Part shown: positions 11,256 through 21,261 of the stretch, in pieces
Numbering within the stretch: position 1 is the stretch's first letter
Layout of the letters: every line of letters begins with the position of its first letter
DNA from: Pseudoips prasinana
Lineage: Eukaryota; Arthropoda; Insecta; Lepidoptera; Nolidae
Direction of reading: 5' to 3'
Assembly (NCBI GenBank): GCA_951640165.1
Contig: OX621241.1
Coordinates: 10,235,001 to 10,299,000 of the forward strand
DNA: 64,000 nt
The notes under the pieces: generated by a model
Seen by the model: the letters and a program-made list of their open reading frames with translations, nothing else
The model's database searches: none
What the model was told of the DNA's origin: nothing
Position numbers and translations under genes: made by a program

Positions 11256-11582
11256 TCACTCATCATCACTATCATCAGATGAATCATCCATTGAATAGTC
11301 ATGATCATGAGTGGCAGAACTATGAAAACTAGAAACTATATTAACATTTTGTTCCTTAAAGCTAGGTTGAACTAATAAATCTAGGACTTCGATAGGGAAT
11401 GAACCTATTTTCTTCCGGGGAATTTCTCTTAAACCATTTATTACAGGGTCAGATGTTATCAATAACATATTAAGTAAATCTCTATTCGTAGCTATTCTTT
11501 GCACAGCTGCTATTTCTTGCACAGCTGCTCCACTTTTCAGCCAATTTTGAAGAATATTTTGAGATGATGACCTTGACGTCTC
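11256..11582 (-). pseudogene. Probable out-of-frame continuation of the transposon gene
   Basis: An open frame of about 109 codons overlaps the end of the previous CDS in another phase. It reads LQNWLKSGAAVQEIAAVQR, then LLITSDPVINGLREIPRKK, and ends in a strongly acidic tail DDSSDDSDDE before TGA. A helical middle and acidic tail look like genuine protein. A duplication of AGCAGCTGTGCAA at about 11490-11530 lies in the overlap and may mark where the frame was lost. No family recognised. Confidence 0.5.
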
Positions 11583-11986
11583 TCAGGGACTGCTCCGTAA
11601 CACCATCAAAGTCATGTCTCAAAGATATAAACCGAAAGAGCTCCACGTTTCGCGTTTCCTTCGGGTGTTTTAGCCATTCTTCAAAAAAGTCCATTTTTGA
11701 GACGGTGAAAACTGTTTAAAGAAAAAAAAAGAAAAAAATTAGTTGTGCAAATAATTCGCAATATTTTTTTCTACTAATTACTACTAGATACTTGTGAGAA
11801 TCATATAAAATAGATTTTACAGAGTGGACATGAGTGGACATGTAATATTATGACTATTGAATTCAAAAATATGGGTGAAAAAGTCCACTTTTATCGAAAC
11901 ATTTAATTTAATAAAATTAAATAATGAAGATCCTGTGATAAAAATTAACTAAAACAAAACTACTTACCCTTATGTACACAATCCAT
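11482..11986 (-). CDS. Two-exon gene inside the Transib-like element, 5' part
   Basis: Exon 1 (11986-11968) encodes MDCVHK. A GTAAGT donor at 11967 and an acceptor with a long pyrimidine tract ending AAACAG at 11712 remove a 256-nt intron. Exon 2 (from 11711) then reads on in frame through VFTVSK and MDFFEEWLKHPKETR to a stop at 11482. About 90 codons result. The natural continuation appears to be in the next frame (11256-11582), so this copy has probably lost the frame by one base, or a splice event was missed. No domain was recognised, and no DDE triad can be made out. The position immediately inside both inverted repeats indicates that it belongs to the transposon. Confidence 0.55.
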
Positions 11987-12054
11987 CACAAAAACACTAT
12001 CACAAATTTCTTTTAGTGACTTAAAATAATGTTAACAATATGGTGTAAAAATGC

Positions 12055-12090
12055 AAATGAATGCACTTTGAATTATCAACACTTTATATA
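12055..12090 (-). promoter_or_regulatory. TATA box and initiator of the transposon gene
   Basis: On the minus strand TATATAAAG starts at 12090 and an insect-type initiator TCATTT has its A at 12058. The TATA starts 32 nt upstream of that A, the normal spacing. The ATG at 11986 lies about 72 nt downstream. Confidence 0.55.
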
Positions 12091-12248
12091 CTTACCTTAA
12101 TGACGGGCCTAATGAGGGTAATTACGAAAATTAATAGATGTATTCCTTAATGTATAGGGCTAATGAGTTCATCTTAATAATTAACTATTAGGAATTGAAG
12201 AGTTGTTTTTGTCCAGCTAGTTTGTTCTACGCGAATAACAGTGCGAAG

Positions 12249-13200
12249 CTGCCGAAGTAGGTAGTAGCGCGGTGACTGATTTAACCATTTGTTTGCTTTA
12301 CGTGGAGTCCAGTTCAGTGTGTTAATTAGCTAAAAATCACGGCTTTCAAATAAAATTATCCGGCTCGAAGGACCATTAATTGTACGGGTTGTAGTAGTTA
12401 ACTCCGATTTGTTATGAAGGTTTGTTAGTTAAGAGAAACACCTTCCACTAAGGTGCAATAGTTGAGTTTATTTAAGTTATAAGTAAATTACAGTACTAGA
12501 GTAGAAGGCGATTATTTCTCTCAATAGTTGTTGATACGAGTAGTTACACAGTTTCGACACGTTTCACTATATTTAAATTCGTTAGTCATGCTTTTTTATA
12601 TTGCTAAATTATGACGCGCATCGTTAGCCTAAAGTAGGTTGCAGAGTAAGCAGAAAAATGTACGGCGATGAGACCGTACAATGCTTCATTCGATACCATT
12701 CAGGCCCAGTAGCAAACTCCTATAGGCTAGTCTCCCCTAGACTCCTAGAGGCCGACAAAACAGTAATAGGGTGAACTATAGTCAGGACTACCGTTGTGGT
12801 ATTCTGTAAGGGTCTTGAGCTTTTAAGTGCAAGCGTACTATCAGTAAACCTATGAATTAGTTAGATATTTGTCCAAAACAGTGCCTTCTATTCACTAGAG
12901 AGCTCAGATACTGCAGTGGGTAGTGGAAATAAGGTGCACAAACGCGGACTCCTTTCAAACATTCTTAAAAACAAAACACGTTTGATTGCTTTAAATTTTT
13001 TTATTTATTTATTTATTTTCTTAGGAAGACCAACAACAGCATTTAACAACACAATGTTTATGATATATTCATAGGCAGCAGAAAGCCATTAACATGTCTC
13101 CACTAGGAAAATCCAGATTACTTAATAATGTGCAGAATAAATATAAACTTATAGAATAAGAACCATCTAAATCATTATTATGTTTTACATTAAACTTTTT
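12249..13200. other. Unassigned stretch
   Basis: No gene or in-window repeat recognised. (ATTT)n at 12997-13019 resembles a retroposon tail, but no body was identified beside it. Confidence 0.35.
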
Positions 13201-13438
13201 GAAGTTATACTTCTTTTGGCGCGATGGAGAAAAATGATGAGAGTGAATTTTTACGATGCGCGCGCACACCGACACCAAAAAATTTAACAGCATGAAGTTA
13301 GTTCTAGGTGGTATGAAAATGCATGAGAGTGAATTTTTACGATGCGCGCGCATCGTAAAAATAACAGCATGACGTTAGTTCTAGGTGGCATGAAAATTGA
13401 TAACTATGTTCAAGTTGTATATTAAGAAGTATAACTTC
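13201..13438. mobile_element. Candidate MITE with inverted ends and internal duplication
   Basis: GAAGTTATACTTCTT at 13201-13215 faces AAGAAGTATAACTTC at 13424-13438. Between them an ~85-bp unit is present twice (13236-13320 and 13324-13396), each with GAGAGTGAATTTTTACGATG, GCGCGCGCA and GTTAGTTCTAGGTGG. The GC-rich GATGCGCGCGCATC in copy 2 is itself palindromic. Confidence 0.5.
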
Positions 13439-13954
13439 TAACGCGTGTACATAAGTACACACAAGTTTTTTTTTTTGATAAAGTTAAGGCTACGTAAGTA
13501 CCCGTCTCACTGTTTCAGATTTATTACAAAATATGACAAAAAAAATATTTTAGCTACTTTTCAAATCAAATCAAATCAAATCAAATTTATTTGCATAAAT
13601 CAGGTTACAATGGGTGGTGTAATAAATACGTGTAGTCCGCTGAATTATAACCCCGTCGGGGTGTGCAAATGTTGCTTAAGTACAGGTTACAAGTAATTTT
13701 TTTAATATTTTAAAGATGCTATTTATAATCCTTTATATAAAAATTAAATATGCTATTGATAATTTTAAAATTAAAAAAAGGATATTATATTAATAATACA
13801 TAATGTCAAATGTCAAAATCAAACATGCTAATAATTCTAACCCATAATGTCATAAAGTTCGTAAAAGATAAAAAAATAAAAGTTAATAATATTCAGAATA
13901 GATGTAGGAATGTCAAAATTTAAAATATAATAAAAGGAAATAAAATACAGTCAA

Positions 13955-16894
13955 TTAAAATTTATCTTTTAGAAAATCCGTGACATTATAGTAACATTTT
14001 TCAATGAGCAGGTTTCTTAATCTTAGTTTAAAAATAGTCACTTTTGTCTCTCTGATACATATTGGCAGTTTGTTGAAAATTTTTGGGCCCATACAGAATA
14101 CACTATTGTGCATTAAGGTAGTATTTGCTTTACGCAATAACAAACGTCCTTTATCTCTTTGCTGTCGGTGAGAGAATTCGGAAGCATTTTTAAATAAGTT
14201 CAAGTTTAGTTTGACAAAGACGGCCACTTCGTATATATATAAGCTAGGCAGGGTTAGTATTTTGTATTTTTTAAAATAGGGCCCACAACTGTCAGTATTT
14301 TTTAAAGAAAACATTGCTCGTATGCAACGCTTTTGTGCTCTGAAAATTAGTAGTTTGTGATTTGAGTTGCCCCAAAAGATGATGCCATATCTAAGCACGG
14401 ACGCTACTAATCCGTGATATGCTGTTAATAGAGCATTTACCTTTACTGTTTGAGCTAATTCATAGAGTGCATAAACGGATGAACTGACTTTTTTGCATAG
14501 TTGTTCGATGTGCTGCTTCCATGCTAAGTTACGATCTACCGTTAACCCCAGAAATTTAGTGGCGTCTATGTCCTGTAGGGGCTGGCTGTTGATTTTAATA
14601 TTAATATTCTCTATTTTAGGGGTTCGCTGACTGAACTGCATTAGAAGCGTTTTCTTAATGTTAATATTTAAGTTATTGGAATTTAACCAGTCAACAATTG
14701 AATTAAGGGAGTTATTAATGTCGTTTTCATAAGTATCGATATCATTATTGAGTTTAATAGTGACTGTACTGTCGTCTGCGAATAGAGATGTCGGATGTGA
14801 TGTTGCTCTAGGTAAGTCATTTATATACAGTATGAACATAAGCGGTCCAATAATGCCACCTTGAGGAACGCCGTATAACATTTTACGTGGGTCCGATCGG
14901 TATATTTCCTCCTTTTTTGTACTAGGATTTATTCTTGCTATTTCTGTATACTGTGTGCGGTTTTTTAAATAAGATTCTATTAACTGTAGGATATTGCCAC
15001 GTATTCCAAGTGTATTTAGTTTGCATAAAAGTATGTCGTGCTCTACATAATCAAACGCTTGGGTCATATCCATGTATATGGAACATACTGGTATCCTATT
15101 GTCGACATTACTGATGATATAATCTAAGAAGTCGTAAATGGCCATATTAATCGTTTTTTTAGGTCGGAATCCTTTTTGTTCGTTAGCTAGTATACCATTT
15201 TTTTCTACAAAATCGCTAATTTCTTTATACATGTATTTTTCAAATATCTTTGATATAATCGGTACTAGTGCTATAGGTCGGTAGTTTGAAATGTTGTCTC
15301 TACTTTCCTTTTTATGGAGAGGTTTTACTATGGTTATTTTAAGTTGTTCGGGAAAAATGCCAGTTTCTATACTTAGGTTTATGATATAGCTTATGTGGTA
15401 GCAAATGCTAATTGCAACAAATTTTATTACTTTAGTTGCGATTTCATCGATGCCAACGCTATTAGTATTTTTTAAGTTTTTGATAATTTGGAATATGTCA
15501 AATGGAGAACATGGTTTCATGAACATCGATTTCTGAGTGGAACACATATCGTATGGGTATTTTGTCTTATTTAGGGTAGGGCTTGGAATAGTTTTATCGA
15601 TAAAATAATTGTTAAAGGCGTTACATATTTTTTTAGGATCTGTGATTGTTTCATCTTGTATTTTTATACTGGTTATCGATTCACGTGGGGTGTTTTTTTT
15701 CGAATTATTAATGATGTTCCATGCGGTCTTTGTTTTGTTGCTTGACATATTTATGGCGTGGGTGTTTTGTGCTAGCTGTGTGAATTTTATTATTTTTTTA
15801 TATCTCTTAGAGTATTGTACAAATGTGTTTTTGTTTGCAGCATTGGGTTTCTTACAATATTGCCATAAAAGTTTTCTTTTATTTAAACTACATGCTTTTA
15901 TTCCACGTGACACCCATCTTGGTTTCCTATGCGCCCTAATGGTAATACGTCTCAATGGAAAACAAAGTTCATAAAATAATTTGAACTGATCAAGAAACAT
16001 ATTGAAGGCTGTGTTTGGATCGTCAGATGTATAAACATCGGAAAACGAAAGACTTTCAATACAGTTTTTGAATTTTAAAAGGTTCTCATTACAATAATCT
16101 CGGCGCCGAATGCTCCACTGTTTGATGAGACACACTTTTTTGACAGGACATTGTATCAATTGGGCAGTATGGTCTGACAGTGCCAAGTCTAGTACGCTTG
16201 ACTTACACTTGTAATTAATGTTATGGGCAAAGTTATCTATGCACGTGCCACTCCGTATCCTAGTAGGTTCCCGAAATTGTAATCTTAAGTTATAGTTGAG
16301 CAATAGGCATTCAAATTCACTGACAATGTTGTTATTAGTTAGTAAGTTAATATTATAGTCCCCGCCTATTATCACTTTATGACTTTTATAGTGTCTTTTT
16401 AAGTTATGTAGTACCTTATCTAGCCTATCAAAGAAAGCCTTAATGTTGCTAGTTTGAGGGACTCTGTATAAACATACGATCACAATTTTATACGCGGTTA
16501 ATTCGATAGCACAGCATTCAAAGGTGGACACAATAGGGAGTGTTATTGATTCAGGGACGGATATCCAATGGTGACCTTTTTTGACAAAGATGCATGAGCC
16601 TCCCCTGCGAGATGTTTGTCTGCTGAAGTGGGCTGCTAGGTGGAAATTAGGAATTGTGCAAGTGTCTTCTTGGCCTGACATCATAAAGTGTTCTGTCACG
16701 CATATTATATCTATATCAGTTTTTTTATCAAAAAAATCTTGTAAACATACTGATAGTTCATTACTTTTGCTTCTTAATCCTGCAATATTTTGATGAAGTA
16801 TGTTGATGTTATTATGGCCGAAAAAGCTGTATTGGTTGGATGTTATTTTTATTACAATTTGGTGTCGATGCAATGTTGTCCATTGGTTTTGCTT
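13955..16894 (-). CDS. LINE ORF2: AP-type endonuclease and reverse transcriptase
   Basis: About 970-980 aa, intact. Residues 1-240 are an apurinic-type endonuclease with HQNIAGL, the acidic TEHF block, GGDYNINLL and LALSDHTAQL, which supply the Asn, Asp and His residues of the family. Residues about 450-720 are the reverse transcriptase: NYRPIALVPIISKIFEK, MDMTQAFDYVEHDIL (motif A), GVPQGGIIGPLMFILYIND (motif B) and FADDST (motif C). The tail has RAQKRCIRAMFSLK and ends FLKDKF. It nicks the target and primes cDNA from it. The frame is open from 16894 after a TGA, but the first in-frame ATG is about 60 codons into the endonuclease. Translation therefore probably depends on the 5' overlap with ORF1 (ORF2 is in the +1 frame) or on a non-ATG start. 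Confidence 0.92.
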   Translation of the reverse strand, partial: KQNQWTTLHRHQIVIKITSNQYSFFGHNNINILHQNIAGLRSKSNELSVCLQDFFDKKTDIDIICVTEHFMMSGQEDTCTIPNFHLAAHFSRQTSRRGGSCIFVKKGHHWISVPESITLPIVSTFECCAIELTAYKIVIVCLYRVPQTSNIKAFFDRLDKVLHNLKRHYKSHKVIIGGDYNINLLTNNNIVSEFECLLLNYNLRLQFREPTRIRSGTCIDNFAHNINYKCKSSVLDLALSDHTAQLIQCPVKKVCLIKQWSIRRRDYCNENLLKFKNCIESLSFSDVYTSDDPNTAFNMFLDQFKLFYELCFPLRRITIRAHRKPRWVSRGIKACSLNKRKLLWQYCKKPNAANKNTFVQYSKRYKKIIKFTQLAQNTHAINMSSNKTKTAWNIINNSKKNTPRESITSIKIQDETITDPKKICNAFNNYFIDKTIPSPTLNKTKYPYDMCSTQKSMFMKPCSPFDIFQIIKNLKNTNSVGIDEIATKVIKFVAISICYHISYIINLSIETGIFPEQLKITIVKPLHKKESRDNISNYRPIALVPIISKIFEKYMYKEISDFVEKNGILANEQKGFRPKKTINMAIYDFLDYIISNVDNRIPVCSIYMDMTQAFDYVEHDILLCKLNTLGIRGNILQLIESYLKNRTQYTEIARINPSTKKEEIYRSDPRKMLYGVPQGGIIGPLMFILYINDLPRATSHPTSLFADDSTVTIKLNNDIDTYENDINNSLNSIVDWLNSNNLNINIKKTLLMQFSQRTPKIENINIKINSQPLQDIDATKFLGLTVDRNLAWKQHIEQLCKKVSSSVYALYELAQTVKVNALLTAYHGLVASVLRYGIIFWGNSNHKLLIFRAQKRCIRAMFSLKNTDSCGPYFKKYKILTLPSLYIYEVAVFVKLNLNLFKNASEFSHRQQRDKGRLLLRKANTTLMHNSVFCMGPKIFNKLPICIRETKVTIFKLRLRNLLIEKCYYNVTDFLKDKF

Positions 16895-18002
16895 GCATTT
16901 TGTTTTGTTTGTTATTGGTCAAGTTTTCATCAGAGAGGTAGATATCGTAGTCTATTTTAATGTTGTTCATTATTTGTTGGTAAATTGTTTTCCATCCGTA
17001 TTTGTTAATTTTCCCCGTATTGTAGGAAAACATATCCTGTGATAGGGGGCGGTTACTGTCGTAGAAATAGGCATATTTTAACCGATGTATGTCCATGTTA
17101 AGCACATTATTGAAAAGCTCGACTTTATAATTGTATATTAGTGCGCCTTTTATGTACGTCGGTGCGCACAAAATAATATTTGTATGGGTAAGGTTTTTCA
17201 TTGATTGATTTATTTTCTCCAGCATACATAAGAAATCTATATTTTTCAAATCGTATTCTCCTATGAAGATGAGACAGTAGTCGTTCAATGTATAGTCATG
17301 TAGCTTCTGCTTGATGTTGGTGATAGAAGCGCATATAGTATTATGTGGTAGTATATAATGACAATAGTTAAAATAATTTGAAAAGGTTTCTTCGATTAAT
17401 GGTAGGGTTCCCTTTGTGCAACCACTGCTTATAACACATATCTTATTTTTTTGTTTTGTTGCTGATAAAGCGCCTGTTGACGTTTCGTTAGCAATGTTTT
17501 GAGGTTCCATAATTGATGTATTTTGTTTTGGTGGATGCGGATTGTTGATAGGTAAATTATAGGTTTGTGTTTCTTTATGGCATAGGTCTGTTATTATTTT
17601 TTGACGGCCATTATCCATGATATTTGATTCATTACCTGGTAGTGAGGATTTACGTTGTCTAGGCTTCTTTTTGCGGCCTGATGCCGGTGTGTTAGTTCTG
17701 GTGCAAGGTGTTGAACATATTTTTTTATATGTATCAATAGATTTCAAAGATTTCTGTAAGTCAACATTTAATTGATGATTTTCGCTATTTAGGTTTTCTA
17801 TTTCGTGATGGGCACTCATCAGCTGTATCTGTAGAGATTTAATTTGTTCGTTTAGAGCAATAATTGTTTCTTGTTCGCTAGTATCGTGTAAGCTATCTGG
17901 TATGCTTAACATTGAAGTATCAAACAATGAAGCTTTTTCATCCAATGCCGAAACAGTGTTACATTGTTTACGATACGTAATATTGTTATTTTCCGTATCC
18001 AT
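16812..18002 (-). CDS. LINE ORF1: coiled coil plus esterase-like domain
   Basis: 396 aa from ATG at 18002. Residues 43-95 form a heptad-rich coiled coil (LNEQIKSLQIQLMSAHHEIE). A basic stretch (SGRKKKPRQRKS) probably contacts nucleic acid. Residues about 190-355 resemble the SGNH-hydrolase domain found in many CR1-type ORF1 proteins: a block I-like CVISSGCTKG, a block III-like IFIGEYDL, and a late block near DSNRPLSQDMFS. The usual GDS, GxND and DxxH residues are altered, so it is probably not catalytic. ORF1 proteins coat the element RNA. It overlaps ORF2 by about 60-80 nt. The domain assignment is by pattern only. Confidence 0.75.
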   Translation of the reverse strand: MDTENNNITYRKQCNTVSALDEKASLFDTSMLSIPDSLHDTSEQETIIALNEQIKSLQIQLMSAHHEIENLNSENHQLNVDLQKSLKSIDTYKKICSTPCTRTNTPASGRKKKPRQRKSSLPGNESNIMDNGRQKIITDLCHKETQTYNLPINNPHPPKQNTSIMEPQNIANETSTGALSATKQKNKICVISSGCTKGTLPLIEETFSNYFNYCHYILPHNTICASITNIKQKLHDYTLNDYCLIFIGEYDLKNIDFLCMLEKINQSMKNLTHTNIILCAPTYIKGALIYNYKVELFNNVLNMDIHRLKYAYFYDSNRPLSQDMFSYNTGKINKYGWKTIYQQIMNNIKIDYDIYLSDENLTNNKQNKMQAKPMDNIASTPNCNKNNIQPIQLFRP

Positions 18003-18096
18003 ATTTGTTTAGAATTATTTAGGTCCAAACGTCTATGGTTGCGACTGTTATCTAGAGTATGACTCGTTGAAACTTGAAAAAGCCACAAAAATTTTG

Positions 18097-18180
18097 TATG
18101 GTTCCCGGGCTCGAACGCACGACCACAGATATGTTAGCGAAGAGCACTGCTACTGACCACTAGGCTGCGGTACAAGTTGG
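18097..18180 (-). repeat. tRNA-like sequence directly upstream of the LINE
   Basis: On the minus strand: TAGTGGTCAGTAGC (A-box-like), then GTGCGTTCGAGCCCGGGAACC (B box GTTCGAGCCC). It ends about 95 nt before ORF1. It lacks a clean cloverleaf, so it is a tRNA-derived SINE head or a Pol III-type promoter fused to the LINE, not a functional tRNA gene. Confidence 0.5.
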
Positions 18181-19057
18181 AAGTAAAATTGAAATAGTGC
18201 TTCTTGTATTAGTTGATTTGGTGTAGTAGATACGATAGGTATTTATCGCCGTTTTTGCACACTTTATGACCATAATAGGCAAAGTATGCGATTCTCGTTG
18301 CTGATTGGTTTACGTATTTCTGCTGGTGATTCACTATCGAATGCACTGAGTCACTTGTTGAATTGATGAGTTTGAATTGTTTTTATTTAGACAATGTTTA
18401 TTTATTTGTTGTTGTTTAGTTAGGTACACTTTTATTTCACTGGAGTTTTTATAAACTGATTTTAATTTACTAGGCTTAATTGCCTCACTGCGTCGTCCAT
18501 TTATTGTTTTGGTTGATGTTTTGCTTAATTAATTTGTAATTAATAGTCATCCATTTAATAACACTGTCTCATAGTCTGCACATAGTCTTCAACCACTAGA
18601 GATAATAAAAAGCACAGTTTATGCGGTTTATGTATTTTATAGTAATTTTTAAAGAGAGAGCGCACGGTCGACCGTCCGCTCGAGTCGCGTCTTCCCGCGT
18701 ATTTCGTAACCTTCTTACTCATAACTCCTTGATTAAATTGATTCATAATATTATATAGGGGTACATACACACATGTATGTATAGTATAGTATTATTAGTA
18801 TATAAGATATAAGTGTGTTTATGTAAATTGTACATACCTTTGAATATATGACAGTAGGTACACTTACAACTACCGTCTTTTTTATCTTACTTTTTTCTTT
18901 GTCCATCCAACGGTTGCCTGGAAAAGATTGGTACAAAGCGATAAGACCGCCGATTGGACCTGTAGTTGCTTATTTTAAATCATGTGTTGTTTTTTTGGTG
19001 CAATAAAGTGTACTATCTATCTAGGTTATTATTAATACTTACTGGCACTAGTAATTC
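18181..19057. other. Unassigned stretch
   Basis: A GC-richer 60-bp patch at 18655-18715 has a 60-codon minus-strand open frame (VTKYAGRRDSSGRSTVRSLF) of unknown meaning. Nothing else was recognised. Confidence 0.35.
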
Positions 19058-19368
19058 TTTTTAGGGTTCCGGTTCCTTACCCAAAGGGAAACAACAAAAG
19101 TAAAACGGGACCCTATTCTAAGACTTCGCTGTCTGTCTGTCCGTCTGTCATCAGGCTGTATTTTATGAACCGTGATAGTTAGACAGTTGAAATTTTCACA
19201 GATGGTGTATTTTCTGTTGCCGCTATAACAACAAATACTAAAAAACAAAATAAAATAAATATTTAAGGGGGCTCCCATACAACAAACGTGAATTTTTTGC
19301 TCGTTTTTATAGATAATGTTACGGAACCATTCGTGCGCGAGTGCGACTCGCACTTGGCCGGTTTTATT
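19058..19368. repeat. Interspersed repeat 'GGGTTCCG...TTGGCCGG'
   Basis: Starts TTTTTAGGGTTCCGG and ends GCGAGTGCGACTCGCACTTGGCCGG followed by T-runs. A pyrimidine-rich CTGTCTGTCTGTCCGTCTGTC lies near the start. A second copy is at 56148-56701. The short hairpin GCGAGTGCGACTCGC sits near the right end. Class not assigned. Confidence 0.6.
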
Positions 19369-20299
19369 TAGATGTACACGTGTCGTTGGGCGACCTTGTA
19401 CTTTCACAGATTCAGGTATGTATTGTATGGGGTAATTAGACCTAATTATACCAGGGGTATGGGACAGCTTAACGCAAACAGGTTATGTGAATTCGTACTA
19501 AACCTGAAGCAGTCTAGAGAAAAAATTGCTTAATATCAAAATATTTATGCTTACTGAATATTTACAAACAGAAATCCCTTATCGTGGAGTAAATGACGTT
19601 TAAACTATTGCTTAGTGCATTTATTTTTTAAAGTACAATCATATCCCTTTTATTTACATACAAGCATATATACAATAATTATCCACTTGATTTCTGGAGT
19701 CAGCAAGCAAGCAAAAGAAAGTTGCGATAATATCATCGATTGTACTCTTTTCTATGGTACATGTATGTAGATATAATAAACAGTGTTTATTCTATTCTAT
19801 TAATTTCCAATATATGACTACGAAGATTGGCATGGGATTTAGTTGGTTTAGTAAGACTGCCTCGAAGAGCTGTCGGTCCTGGATGCCATGAGATCATCTA
19901 TAACAATTATTACAGGTAGTCAGAAGTCTACTACAATCTAACGCCTGATACTTGAACTTGTTCAATGTTAGATGGCAGACATTCGATTTTGGTAGTTAGC
20001 CGCAGCCGCCGATCCTTATAACAATGGTAATTCAGCGGCTGGTATTAAACTCTGGTACAAGTTCGCTTTATGCTGTCCTTTACACCCTGTAATGTATATA
20101 TTGTTTACTCGCAGGGCCCGGATGAAGGACAAGGCCGGTTTTTAATTGAACAACCTATTATTAGAATTTTTGTCATGTGAAATTCAAGGTATGCGAGTCT
20201 ATAGGTAGGTACAGAGAGTCCGTTACAGAGAGAGGAGAAATAACCACCGAAGAACTATGAGAATACTATGTATTAAGGAGCTCTTATAATTAAGTAGGA
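19369..20299. other. Unassigned stretch
   Basis: No coding exon or in-window repeat recognised. Confidence 0.35.
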
Positions 20300-20370
20300 C
20301 GGCTACGAAGTGCAGCGAGTATGTAATCGCTACGAATTGTGATTACATACTACCTGCACTAGCTACTATG
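20300..20370. repeat. Hairpin, ~28-bp arms
   Basis: GCTACGAAGTGCAG.GAGTATGTAATC is inverted as GATTACATACT.CCTGCACTAGCTAC around a 12-nt loop. Confidence 0.6.
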
Positions 20371-20499
20371 GATTCGATCTCTGCAGGAAAATTATGTTCC
20401 AGAATTTATGTGACGCATGACAAGGTTGGATATTGAATACCACATTAAGCCAGTTTATGTGTACTAGAGACCTTATCAGGTATTGGCAGTTTATTTTTA

Positions 20500-20970
20500 G
20501 ATAAGATAAAGATTTATTTATTGCCAAACTGTGAACACGTTAGGTCTTATTTTTAGGTTAGATTCACAGTCTACCCAAATCGGATATGCAATACAAGGCG
20601 CAACAATGCGGCTTAAAAACTTAAATTAACTAAAACTAAATGTGTTTTTTCCCAAAATATTCTTGTAGATCATAAAAAACTTTATCTATCAACCATTTTT
20701 AAGTTTTGTTTTAAATTCATTCCCGTTTAATGCTTTTATAACTGTAGGTAGGTGATTGTACACACGGATAGCTGTAATATATGCACTTTTATAGTAAAGC
20801 ATGTTGTTAATAATGGGCAAATTAATATTATGTTTATATTGACTACGAATATTTGTCTTAGTAGTCGATTTAAAATTAAAATAGAACATATTGTTTTTGA
20901 CAAATAAACACAACTCAAGTATATAAATTCTTTTAATTTTAAGGCCAATGATTGTCTTTGAGATAAGTGT
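20500..20970 (-). mobile_element. 5'-truncated CR1/Jockey-type LINE 3' end
   Basis: Minus-strand frame 20913-20689 with the LINE C-terminal pattern (YNHLPTVIKALNGNEFKTKL), then a frameshift and the usual end DKVFYDLQEYFGKKHI. The 3' UTR ends in AATAAATAAATCTTTATCTTATC. Non-functional. Confidence 0.7.
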
Positions 20971-21078
20971 ACTAATTAGTAAATGGAGGATTTCACTGCC
21001 ATAGATAGTATTTAATATTGGATTGCGGATCTGATGAGTCTATGTCTTGAGTACCAAACAACCCTTGTAGGTTTATTC

Positions 21079-21218
21079 CATCATATCAGCTGAAAATGTT
21101 TACTGCTGGCCAAAGGCCTCTCCATAAAGATCTCCACAAATGCCGGTCTTGAGCTACCTCATCCAGCGGCTGTCAGCAATTCTGACAATATCGTCGATCC
21201 ATCTTGTAGGAGGCCAAT
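21079..21218 (-). mobile_element. RTE-type LINE 3' end
   Basis: On the minus strand this is the decayed C-terminus of an RTE ORF (…RWIDDI…AQDRHLWRSL…FGQQ) ending in the (ATGATG)-type tail. Better copies are at 39138 and 48073. Confidence 0.65.
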
Positions 21219-21261
21219 GGGCTAATGGTACAGCTGCCGACCAATTACACTAAAGATCTAC

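Larger units (their letters stand above)
11003..12248 (-). mobile_element. Transib-like DNA transposon (1,236 bp) with CGAAG target duplication
   Basis: The terminal inverted repeats are 35 bp (11008-11042 and 12209-12243) and agree at 30 of 35 positions without gaps. The left begins CACAGTGGTTCG and the right, on the opposite strand, CACTGTTATTCG; both end CTAGCTGGACAA. They are flanked by the 5-bp direct repeat CGAAG at 11003-11007 and 12244-12248. CAC termini with a 5-bp GC-rich duplication are the hallmarks of Transib, the superfamily related to RAG1. The interior carries one small minus-strand gene with its own promoter and intron, much shorter than a Transib transposase of about 700 aa. 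It is therefore an internal-deletion derivative, a non-autonomous element with a passenger gene, or another superfamily. Boundaries are strong, the class is inferred. Confidence 0.7.
13559..18096 (-). mobile_element. Nearly complete CR1/Jockey-type LINE
   Basis: A minus-strand non-LTR retrotransposon of about 4.5 kb: short 5' UTR, ORF1 (coiled coil plus esterase-like fold), ORF2 (endonuclease plus reverse transcriptase), about 365-bp 3' UTR, and the microsatellite tail (ATTTG)n at 13559-13590. No RNase H domain follows the RT, as is usual for CR1-like and some Jockey elements. Both frames are free of stops, so this is a recent insertion and might be active. The 5' limit and target duplication could not be fixed. 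Confidence 0.85.

Noticed and set aside
15609..15974. 121-codon plus-strand frame
   Set aside because: Antisense to LINE ORF2; hydrophobic composition follows from the reverse complement of its lysine- and asparagine-rich codons.
19048..19407. 119-codon minus-strand frame
   Set aside because: Lies across the GGGTTCCG repeat; not kept open in its second copy at 56148.
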